A program made the translations under genes and the position numbers. Shown in pieces: positions 1 through 6,076 of a stretch of 7,566 nucleotides of DNA (positions are counted from its first letter, which is position 1; the number at the start of each line of letters is the position of its first letter). The notes beneath the pieces were generated by a model, which was given only the letters and a program-made list of their open reading frames with translations, made no database searches and had not been told where the DNA came from. The DNA comes from Chloroflexota bacterium (GTDB lineage Bacteria; Chloroflexota; Dehalococcoidia; GIF9; AB-539-J10), in the NCBI GenBank assembly GCA_030604285.1, contig JAUVWD010000030.1, positions 1-7,566 of the forward strand, written 5' to 3'.

Positions 1-210
1 CACTTATTTCGCCTTGCTTCCATAACCAACGGGTAAATGCCCTTACCCCTCGATAGTAGTTATGCTTGGCATTGCCACAAGGTAAGGATGATAGCCAATT
101 CTGAATAGCTGTGGGTTCTAAAGGTACATCTTTGAATTTGCCCAGGATTAGCTTATAATAGCGAATTGTCTTAGGCTTGTGGAACCGTGCAAGATACCTG
201 TCAACACTTT
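1..210 (-). pseudogene. Tyrosine recombinase (phage-type integrase) N-terminal fragment, start-less, runs off left edge
   Basis: The minus strand is open from 289 to the left edge. From about 208 it reads SVDRYLARF, KPKTIRYYKLILGKF, AIQNWLSSL, then YYRGVRAFTRWLWKQGEI. This is the pattern of the helical core-binding (SAM-like) domain that precedes the catalytic domain in tyrosine recombinases: a K.KTI.YY helix, then a helix ending in RAF.RWL...G.I. The catalytic R-H-R-Y part would lie to the left, outside the window. Members of this family cut and rejoin DNA at specific sites for mobile elements or chromosome dimer resolution. The frame has no ATG, GTG or TTG between the TAG at 290-292 and the window edge. 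An ATG in the neighbouring frame (219-217, preceded by a GAGGGG Shine-Dalgarno-like run) would join it if the T-run at 208-211 were one base longer. It is therefore a broken gene, or an intact gene with a one-base sequence error. Family call fairly sure; status unsure. Confidence 0.6.
132..159 (+). promoter_or_regulatory. Predicted sigma70-type promoter for coaBC
   Basis: A TTGAAT -35 box (132-137) and a perfect TATAAT -10 box (154-159) are separated by 16 bases. Transcription would start near 166, about 20 bases before the GTG at 187. The promoter lies inside the antisense integrase fragment, so it may have been created or recruited after the integrase sequence arrived. Seen by eye only. Confidence 0.5.
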
Positions 211-1419
211 TGGCAACATTGGCAACATTCCCCTCGCATAATTCTAGGGGTAACGGGGAGCATTGCTGCCTACAAAGCAGTACCCGTTGCTAGCCACCTG
301 ACTCAAGCAGGAGCAAAAGTAGATGTGATTATGACCAAGGCAGCCACTGGGTTCATATCCCCTCTGACCTTTCGGGCCATCACAGGCAGACCCGTAGCTA
401 TTGAAATGTTTGAATTAGCCTCTGAGTTCAGCCTTGAACATATATCTTTAGCTGAAGCCGCTAATTTGATAGTCATCGCTCCGGCTACGGCTAATGTTAT
501 TGCTAAGCTGGCTGCTGGCATTGCCGATGACCTACTGTGTTGTACGGTGCTGGCAAGCAAAGCACCCGTGGTCATAGCACCAGCGATGGATGCCAACATG
601 TATGAGAATTCTATCACCCAGGATAACTTGTCCAAACTCGAAGCACGGAACTTCATCATTGTGGGACCAAGATCTGGTAGATTGGCTTCGGGCAAAGAGG
701 GCCCAGGACGATTTGCCGAGACGCATGAGATAATAGACCACATCTGTCAACTGCTGGGGGCTAATGGCGATTTAGCTAACAGATATATCGTAGTTACTGC
801 TGGTGGCACTCAGGAGCCTATCGATCCCGTTCGCTACATCACCAATCGCTCCTCAGGAAAGATGGGCTATGCTTTGGCCGAAGCAGCTCGAGACAGGGGG
901 GCCAAGGTGTTACTGGTTACAGCTCCTACCTGTTTAACTAGGCCCGTTGGCGTGGACATAATTGATGTCACCACCGCTCAGGAAATGTATCAAGCGACAA
1001 AGGACGTAGCACCTCAGGCCAATGCCCTAATCATGGCGGCTGCTGTAGCTGATTATCGCCCCTCAAGCATAGCTAAAGACAAGATCAAAAAGGAAGCCGA
1101 TAGGCTAACCCTAGAATTGGAGCGTACCCAAGATATTCTAGCCAGCATCAAGGGTGATTTCATCAGGGTGGGCTTTGCTGCTGAGAGCACCAACCTGCTA
1201 GAAAACGCTAAACATAAGCTCCACCAAAAGGGACTGGACCTCATTGTGGCTAACGACATCACCGACAGTGACAGTGGCTTCGGTGCCGACAACAACCGAG
1301 TTACGATAATTGACCGAGAGGGCAACATTGATAGCCTGCCTCTCTTGCCCAAACGGGAGGTAGCCGACAAGATTTTGGATAAGGTAGCAGCATTCCTAGC
1401 CAGAAGGGGGAAGGGATAG
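187..1419 (+). CDS. coaBC: Bifunctional phosphopantothenoylcysteine decarboxylase / phosphopantothenate-cysteine ligase (CoaBC, Dfp)
   Basis: This cytosolic fusion enzyme makes 4'-phosphopantetheine for coenzyme A. CoaB joins cysteine to 4'-phosphopantothenate using CTP, and CoaC decarboxylates the product using FMN. The CoaC half (about residues 16-190) shows the FMN-binding GVTGSIAAYKA (21-31), a probable active His85 in LEHISLA, PATANVIAKLAAGIADD (99-115) and the substrate-clamp motif PAMDANMY (132-139). The CoaB half (about 199-408) shows TAGGTQEPIDPVRYITNRSS (204-223), AAAVADYRP (284-292), KDKIKK (297-302) and VANDI...GFGADNN. The 410-residue length is normal for the fusion. Two CoaC positions differ from the E. 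coli type: Asp135 replaces Asn in PxMNxxMW, and the flap reads LASG (167-170) where E. coli has a Cys. GTG187 is the only in-frame start after the TAG at 172-174, and no start follows before the FMN motif. The first 16 residues are unlike the usual N-terminus and overlap the antisense integrase fragment. Four bases separate it from the next gene. Confidence 0.95.
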   Translation: MQDTCQHFWQHWQHSPRIILGVTGSIAAYKAVPVASHLTQAGAKVDVIMTKAATGFISPLTFRAITGRPVAIEMFELASEFSLEHISLAEAANLIVIAPATANVIAKLAAGIADDLLCCTVLASKAPVVIAPAMDANMYENSITQDNLSKLEARNFIIVGPRSGRLASGKEGPGRFAETHEIIDHICQLLGANGDLANRYIVVTAGGTQEPIDPVRYITNRSSGKMGYALAEAARDRGAKVLLVTAPTCLTRPVGVDIIDVTTAQEMYQATKDVAPQANALIMAAAVADYRPSSIAKDKIKKEADRLTLELERTQDILASIKGDFIRVGFAAESTNLLENAKHKLHQKGLDLIVANDITDSDSGFGADNNRVTIIDREGNIDSLPLLPKREVADKILDKVAAFLARRGKG

Positions 1420-1423
1420 AAAG

Positions 1424-2353
1424 ATGCCAATATTGTTGATAGATTGCGTGAGATATGAAGAGCGCATGCCAGCAACTGAAGATGAATTTGAGCAAGTGGT
1501 CAAGGAGCATGCCAAGGACATCTTCGGCGAACAATCTATATATCTTGATCTAAAACATAAGCTAAGAACGAAATCGGGGATTGGCTCCATACCTGATGGA
1601 TATGTAATTGTCTTTAGAGACCAACCTCATTGGCACATCGTTGAAGTAGAACTATCCTCTCATCCACTATATGAGCATATAGTTCCCCAAGTCAGCAAGT
1701 TCATTATCGGCATTAAAAATCCTTCGACTCAAAAAGACATAGTTGATGCCCTGTATCAGGAGATAGCTAGCGATGAGTTTCTTAGACTTCACTTAAAAAA
1801 GGCGATTGGGACAACCGAAACCTACAAATTCCTTGCAGACCTCCTTTCGAAACTACCAGTGGTAACAATCATCATAGAAAAACATACAGAGCAACTAGAC
1901 GAAGCCATCAGCGCACTTGCCCACTCTCAAATTAAGATTGTGGAGTTCCAGACCTTTGCTAGAGAAGGCGTCGGCCTAAACGTACATGCACATTTGTTTG
2001 AACCTCTCTATAAACTCCCCAAGCCTTCAACAGTCGAGTCAGTCACTAGCACTAGAGTCAAGGCAGCAAAAAGGGTTACCTTACAAGACCTAGTCGACGC
2101 CAAATTAGTTAATCCGAGTCAAAAGGTTTTCAGTAACTACAAGGATATACGATATGAGGCTGAGATCACAGCCACAAGCAAGTTAAGGCTGTTACATGAC
2201 AACACGACCTGGAACAGCTTGTCAGAAGCTGCTCAACACATCACTGGCACAGCAATTAATGGATGGATATGGTGGCTTACGCTCAAAGATGGGCAAGAAT
2301 GCTTGATGGACGACCTTAGAAAGAAGTTACTTCAAGTGACAAAAGAGCTATGA
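1424..2353 (+). CDS. Putative PD-(D/E)XK nuclease-like protein with C-terminal RAMA-like domain
   Basis: I do not recognise a named gene. The protein has 309 residues. The first part (about 19-95) has the outline of a PD-(D/E)XK nuclease fold: an N-terminal helix (EDEFEQVVKEHAKDIFG), then IPDGYVI with Asp58, then WHIVEVEL with Glu74 and Glu76, then a helix with Gln89 (HIVPQVSKF). The usual Lys is Glu76 here, so activity is uncertain. The middle (about 100-200) looks like a mixed alpha/beta region. The C-terminus (about 218-285) reads VTLQDLVDAKLV, then YEAEIT, LSEAAQHITG and INGWIWW. This matches the RAMA domain seen in restriction and DNA-methylase-associated proteins, which was proposed to recognise modified DNA. 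A role in restriction or defence against modified DNA is an inference. No signal peptide or membrane segment is visible. ATG1424 follows AAGGG at 1411-1415; ATG1466 (Met15) is an alternative start that would leave the domains intact. The gene lies 4 bases after coaBC and 46 before valS, in the same direction. GC over 1681-1920 is about 42% by hand count, against about 50% over 3601-3840 in valS. Confidence 0.75.
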   Translation: MPILLIDCVRYEERMPATEDEFEQVVKEHAKDIFGEQSIYLDLKHKLRTKSGIGSIPDGYVIVFRDQPHWHIVEVELSSHPLYEHIVPQVSKFIIGIKNPSTQKDIVDALYQEIASDEFLRLHLKKAIGTTETYKFLADLLSKLPVVTIIIEKHTEQLDEAISALAHSQIKIVEFQTFAREGVGLNVHAHLFEPLYKLPKPSTVESVTSTRVKAAKRVTLQDLVDAKLVNPSQKVFSNYKDIRYEAEITATSKLRLLHDNTTWNSLSEAAQHITGTAINGWIWWLTLKDGQECLMDDLRKKLLQVTKEL

Positions 2354-2399
2354 AACGAAGTCGCTACATTTCTCCAAGTAGTAGATAGGATCTGTCGCC

Positions 2400-5081
2400 A
2401 TGCCTGAAATCCCCAAAGCTTATGAGCCAGGCAAAATAGAAAAGAAATGGTATGACTCCTGGCTTGAGCAAGGCTACTTTACTCCTAAAATAGACCCTAA
2501 GAGGAAACCTTTTGTTCTCATCATGCCTCCGCCTAACGTCACTGGCGAGCTTCATCTGGGGCATGCGCTGACCACAACACTAGAGGACATCATAGTTAGG
2601 TGGCATCGAATGAAAGGAGAGCCTACCTTGTGGATACCTGGAACTGACCATGCCGGCATCGCCACACAGGTGGTCGTGGAGCAGCAGCTAGCCAAGCAGG
2701 GACTAACCAAGAAAGATATAGGCAAAGAAGAATTCCTAAAGGTAGCCTGGGAATGGGCCAACGAAAGTCGGAAAGCAATTAATCATCAGCATCAAATGCT
2801 GGGAGCTTCCTGTGATTGGACGCGGGAATGCTTTACACTAGACAAAGGCCCAAGCAGAGCAGTTCGCACCGCGTTTGTTCGCTTGTACAACAAAGGATTG
2901 ATTTATCGAGGGGAGCGAATAATAAATTGGTGCCCTCGATGCCAAACCGCCCTTTCCGACCTCGAGGTAGAGCATAAGGATATCTCGGGGCAACTTTATT
3001 ATATCCGCTACCCTCTAGCTAACGGTGATGACTTCTTGACCGTGGCCACCACGCGGCCAGAGACATTTTTTGGCGACACTGCAGTAGCGGTAAACCCAGA
3101 GGATAAGCGCTATGGGAATTTGGTTGGAAGGGATGTGATCCTCCCCATCATAGATAGGAAAATCCCCATCATCGCCGATGGTGCTGTTGACCCCTCTTTT
3201 GGCACTGGGGCATTGAAGATAACACCAGCTCATGATCCCGTAGACTTTGAGGTAGCTCAACGGCATAACCTGCCCCTAGTGAACATCATGAACCACGATG
3301 CTACCATGAATGAGAACGCAGGCCCCTATAGGGGGTTGGAAAGGTTCACTTGCAGAGACAAAGTAGTGGCTGAACTAAAGGGCAAGCATCTGTTGGAGAG
3401 AATTGAGCCCTATTTCTATAAGGTAGGACATTGCAACCGTTGCCAAACGATGGTTGAGCCAAGGGCCAGCCTACAATGGTTTATTCGCACAAAACCTCTA
3501 GCCGAGCCAGCCATCAAAGCTGTCAGTGAAGGAAGCATAGTCATTATTCCAGAACGCTTCACCAAGGTATATTTCGACTGGATGGAGAACATTAGGGATT
3601 GGTGCATTAGCCGACAACTTTGGTGGGGACACCGCATTCCGGTGTGGTATTGCCAAAAATGTGGCAACCTGACAGTGGCCATAGACGAACCCTCAGTTTG
3701 CGGGCATTGCGGCTCAAACCAAATCATCCAAGATCCCGATGTTCTTGATACTTGGTTCAGCTCAGCTCTATGGACACATTCCACACTGGGCTGGCCAGAG
3801 GATACTGAGGACTTTGATTATTTCTATCCTACTTCAGTGATGGAGACTGGCTACGACATCCTTTTCTTCTGGGTAGCCAGAATGATCATGATGGGGCTCG
3901 AAGATACTGGCGAAATCCCCTTTGACACTGTCTACCTCCACGGGCTAATTCGAGATGAAAATGGCGAGAAGATGAGCAAGCTAAGGGGGAATGTTATCAA
4001 TCCCGTGGAAGCGGTAAACAAATATGGTATTGATGCTCTTCGCTTCGCACTGACTGCAGATACTTCAGCAGGAAATGACATAAACGTTGGCAAAGGAAGA
4101 CTGGAGTCCGGGCGCAATTTTGTCAACAAATTGTGGAATGCCGCTAGATTCATCCTACAGAGCGTAGATGCCGAAAAGGCAGGAAGGGCAGTTACCTGGG
4201 CTAGCCTAATCACGGACAGGGAGTTCGATAGGCCTTGGAGAATAGAGGACCGGTGGATTGAGAGCAAACTCAGCCACCTTATCCACAATGTCACTAAGCT
4301 TATGGAGGATTCGCAATTTGGCGAAGCTGCGCAACAAATCTATGATTTCATCTGGTCTCAATTCTGTGATTGGTATATTGAAATTGCCAAAATACGCTTA
4401 CGTGACCAATCAACTCCCTCACCTCTACCCTTCCTGGTGAATACCCTAGAAATATCGCTTCGCCTCATGCACCCTTTCATGCCCTTCGCTACTGAGGAGC
4501 TATGGCAGAAAGTGAGACAGTACCTGTCCGCCGAAGGCCAAATTCCAGCTTCCATCATGATAGCTCACTATCCTATTGCTGACGATAACCTCATCGATCC
4601 TGAAGCCGAAAGGGCTATGGATTCGGTAATAGAGATTATCCGCTCTATCCGCAATGCTCGCACCCAACAAAAGGTGAGGGCAGACAAATGGATCGAGGGT
4701 CAGGTCTATGCCGATGACCTCTTGCCTTATATCGCCGCCCAAGCCAAAGCTATAAAAACATTAGCCCGAGTCCATCCCTTAGCCATCCTCGATCGCCAGG
4801 AAAGAAAGCCTGACGAAAGAGAAGCTCTTGCCTTGGTGCTAAAGGAAGTCGTAGTGGTCTTACCGTCGGCTGGCATGGTCGATCGGTTTGGTGAAAAGCA
4901 GAGGCTAACGAAGGAAAACGAGGCGACCAAAGCTATGATTGCTCAACTTGACACAAGGTTGAGGGATAACGATTTCCTGACTAAAGCAGCGCCAGCCATC
5001 GTCGAAAAGGAAAAACAAAAACTGCGCCTGCTCAAAGATAAACTAGAAAGACTAAGCTTGGAACTGTCTCAGCTTGACTAA
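2400..5081 (+). CDS. valS: Valyl-tRNA synthetase (ValRS, class Ia)
   Basis: This cytosolic enzyme charges tRNA-Val with valine using ATP and hydrolyses mischarged Thr-tRNA-Val. The 893 residues are complete. The Rossmann catalytic domain opens with PPPNVTGELHLGHAL (43-57, the HIGH signature as HLGH 52-55) and GTDHAGIATQ (81-90). The CP1 editing domain follows with TTRPETFFGDTAVAVNP (217-233) and FGTGALKITPAHDPVDFEVA (267-286). Cysteine pairs at 178/181, 345/348, 418/421 and 434/437 look like zinc knuckles. The second half of the catalytic domain has DVLDTWFSSALW (447-458) and the KMSKS loop as GEKMSKLRG (522-530). The tRNA anticodon-binding helices lie at about 610-770. A charged C-terminal coiled coil (about 830-893), typical of bacterial ValRS, ends the protein. 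AGGA at 2387-2390 is well spaced from ATG2400. The 46-base gap to the upstream gene leaves no room for a T-box leader. The stop overlaps the convergent downstream gene by 4 bases. Confidence 0.98.
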   Translation: MPEIPKAYEPGKIEKKWYDSWLEQGYFTPKIDPKRKPFVLIMPPPNVTGELHLGHALTTTLEDIIVRWHRMKGEPTLWIPGTDHAGIATQVVVEQQLAKQGLTKKDIGKEEFLKVAWEWANESRKAINHQHQMLGASCDWTRECFTLDKGPSRAVRTAFVRLYNKGLIYRGERIINWCPRCQTALSDLEVEHKDISGQLYYIRYPLANGDDFLTVATTRPETFFGDTAVAVNPEDKRYGNLVGRDVILPIIDRKIPIIADGAVDPSFGTGALKITPAHDPVDFEVAQRHNLPLVNIMNHDATMNENAGPYRGLERFTCRDKVVAELKGKHLLERIEPYFYKVGHCNRCQTMVEPRASLQWFIRTKPLAEPAIKAVSEGSIVIIPERFTKVYFDWMENIRDWCISRQLWWGHRIPVWYCQKCGNLTVAIDEPSVCGHCGSNQIIQDPDVLDTWFSSALWTHSTLGWPEDTEDFDYFYPTSVMETGYDILFFWVARMIMMGLEDTGEIPFDTVYLHGLIRDENGEKMSKLRGNVINPVEAVNKYGIDALRFALTADTSAGNDINVGKGRLESGRNFVNKLWNAARFILQSVDAEKAGRAVTWASLITDREFDRPWRIEDRWIESKLSHLIHNVTKLMEDSQFGEAAQQIYDFIWSQFCDWYIEIAKIRLRDQSTPSPLPFLVNTLEISLRLMHPFMPFATEELWQKVRQYLSAEGQIPASIMIAHYPIADDNLIDPEAERAMDSVIEIIRSIRNARTQQKVRADKWIEGQVYADDLLPYIAAQAKAIKTLARVHPLAILDRQERKPDEREALALVLKEVVVVLPSAGMVDRFGEKQRLTKENEATKAMIAQLDTRLRDNDFLTKAAPAIVEKEKQKLRLLKDKLERLSLELSQLD

Positions 5082-5749
5082 GGAAGATTACGACCTTTCA
5101 GCTTCAAATAGTAATGCAGCGTCGCTAGAGCTTTCTTGGTATCGCTGGCAACGCAGGACTTATCACATTTCTTCAGGCGCTGCTTAAATAGCCAGTAAGT
5201 GAATTCCTTAAGTTGGCTCAGGCTTATGGACTTACGCCTGGGATAGCCTTTTTCCTTCCTAAAGCGCTCTACCAATTCTTGCTGATCAGATCCATAAAGT
5301 CGTTGGTATGCTTCATCAGTTACCCCATCGTCCTTCGTCAAACCCAAGCCTCTTCTCGCCTTTCGAATCTCGCCAACAACAGCCAAGAAGAGAATCTCCT
5401 CCACAAGGATGCCGTAGAGATAGTTAAGATATGCTTGGTATTTGGCGTTGCCAATGAGTTCCTCAAATTCGTCTTTAGTCACTTCCATCGGCGCTCGTTC
5501 AAAGAAAAGGAGGTCAATCAGCTCCCTCTCTGGAATAAACCCATCAACCTCCTCACATAGCCTCTCAGCCAAAACTAGCCAGTCAAACGCTTCCTTGTCA
5601 ATAAGATATGAGAAGTGTCGTCCATTGTAATCCTCTTCCGGGCTGCGCCACAGTTTGACAGCTTCAAGCAAAGCCAAATACCAGTTCTTGCCTTCAGCAA
5701 TGGCTTCTTTTACATGTTGAATTGCCTGAGCATCACCCTCAAACGACAC
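5078..5749 (-). CDS. Conserved-looking protein of unknown function, 223 residues
   Basis: I do not recognise the family. The protein looks soluble and almost entirely helical: no signal peptide and no clear membrane segment, though YLNYLYGILVEEILFLAVV (107-125) is a long hydrophobic helix. The N-terminal part (about 5-35, QAIQHVKEAIAEGKNWYLAL) is amphipathic. The middle (about 54-100) is acidic. The C-terminal third is basic, with KGYPRRKSISLSQLKEF (167-183), a Cys pair in KKCDKSC (193-199) and a final KKALATLHYYLKLKGRNLP helix; this could contact nucleic acid, but nothing proves it. The start is GTG5749, chosen because an AGGGGG Shine-Dalgarno lies 5 bases upstream, and an ATG just before it runs straight into TAG. 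It has its own promoter at 5785-5793. It converges on valS with stops overlapping (5078-5081), so it is not part of that operon. It reads through as an intact frame with natural protein composition, so I judge it a real gene. Confidence 0.8.
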   Translation of the reverse strand: MSFEGDAQAIQHVKEAIAEGKNWYLALLEAVKLWRSPEEDYNGRHFSYLIDKEAFDWLVLAERLCEEVDGFIPERELIDLLFFERAPMEVTKDEFEELIGNAKYQAYLNYLYGILVEEILFLAVVGEIRKARRGLGLTKDDGVTDEAYQRLYGSDQQELVERFRKEKGYPRRKSISLSQLKEFTYWLFKQRLKKCDKSCVASDTKKALATLHYYLKLKGRNLP

Positions 5750-5754
5750 TACAT

Positions 5755-5760
5755 CCCCCT
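5755..5760 (-). promoter_or_regulatory. Ribosome binding site that fixes the GTG start of the 223-residue gene
   Basis: The minus strand reads AGGGGG here, 5 bases before GTG5749. The intervening ATG (5754-5752) is followed directly by TAG and cannot be the start of this frame. Confidence 0.6.
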
Positions 5761-5784
5761 ACACTTGCCGAGAATTAATTTTAT

Positions 5785-5793
5785 ATTATACCA
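5785..5793 (-). promoter_or_regulatory. Extended -10 promoter element for the leftward 223-residue gene
   Basis: The minus strand reads TGGTATAAT: a perfect TATAAT (5790-5785) preceded by the TGn extension (5793-5791). No good TTGACA lies 16-18 bases further upstream, which is usual for extended -10 promoters. Transcription would start near 5778, leaving a leader of roughly 29 bases before GTG5749 that includes the AGGGGG site. Confidence 0.5.
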
Positions 5794-5893
5794 GTATTCA
5801 ATGCAGCGTATGACCTCCTTGGTCCATGAGTGTAGACTGAGAGGGCTCACCTCGCGGGTAATCTAGGGCTACACAGGAACTGGGCACCACGAT

Positions 5894-5922
5894 ATTGCTG
5901 CGTCGCTGACGCTCTCCGGAAT
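5894..5922 (-). repeat. Small dispersed-type repeat, minus-oriented copy of an inverted pair
   Basis: On the minus strand this reads ATTCCGGAGAGCG, then TCAGCGACGC, then AGCAAT. It shares its ends (ATTCC and AGCAAT) and a core AGCGA with the plus-strand copy at 5959-5980, but is 7 bases longer. It resembles a degraded member of the same palindromic family. It lies in non-coding DNA between two leftward genes. Confidence 0.45.
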
Positions 5923-5954
5923 ACCATGCTCTTCTCACCACCAATTCCCCTCCC

Positions 5955-5982
5955 TGTGATTCCGAGCGAAGCGAAGCAATCT
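5955..5982 (+). repeat. Small palindromic repeat of the GAGCGAAGCGAAGCAAT type
   Basis: The core 5964-5980 reads GAGCGAAGCGAAGCAAT, preceded by TGTGATTCC and followed by CT. The outer arms GATTCC and GCAATC pair at 5 of 6 positions. From memory, very similar elements, usually with ATTGCGAGCG, are scattered through intergenic regions of several unrelated bacterial genomes; I cannot confirm the copy number here. The tandem GCGAA units give it an internal direct repeat. Its partner lies inverted at 5894-5922. Confidence 0.55.
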
Positions 5983-6027
5983 ATCATACGCAGTATCACG
6001 CTTCAGGGTTGTGCATCCCTACCTGAC

Positions 6028-6045
6028 GCGAGGCTAAAGCCTCGC
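6028..6045. repeat. Perfect 7-bp hairpin palindrome (GCGAGGC-TAAA-GCCTCGC)
   Basis: GCGAGGC (6028-6034) and its exact reverse complement GCCTCGC (6039-6045) flank a 4-base loop TAAA. It lies 32 bases past the stop of the leftward crotonase gene, so it could protect or end that mRNA. No T-run follows the stem on either strand, so it is not a standard intrinsic terminator. A REP-like dispersed palindrome is the other reading. The stem is seen directly; the role is inferred. Confidence 0.55.
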
Positions 6046-6076
6046 ACCTCTACCTCCAAACCCCTCCCGCTAACTG

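Larger units (their letters stand above)
5794..6076. other. Non-coding gap with small repeats
   Basis: No credible coding frame lies here on either strand. Besides the inverted repeat pair and the hairpin listed separately, the stretch holds a 6-base inverted pair, GTGTAG at 5830-5835 and CTACAC at 5869-5874. That could close a stem over 33 bases but may be chance. The first part carries upstream sequence of the leftward promoter; the rest lies downstream of the crotonase gene. Confidence 0.6.

Noticed and set aside
303..743. Minus-strand frame of 146 codons inside coaBC
   Set aside because: It lies antisense to a highly conserved enzyme and its translation shows no domain.
2354..2399. T-box or other leader regulating valS
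   Set aside because: Only 46 bases separate valS from the previous gene, too short for a T-box, and no conserved T-box sequence is present.
5213..5560. Plus-strand frame opposite the 223-residue gene
   Set aside because: It lies fully antisense to a gene with better start signals and natural protein composition; it is a shadow frame.
5830..5874. Structured RNA closed by GTGTAG/CTACAC
   Set aside because: A 6-base pair over 33 bases is easily due to chance, and the inner sequence gives only a 4-base stem.
6028..6045. Hairpin as a rho-independent terminator
   Set aside because: The stem is good but no T-run follows it on either strand.
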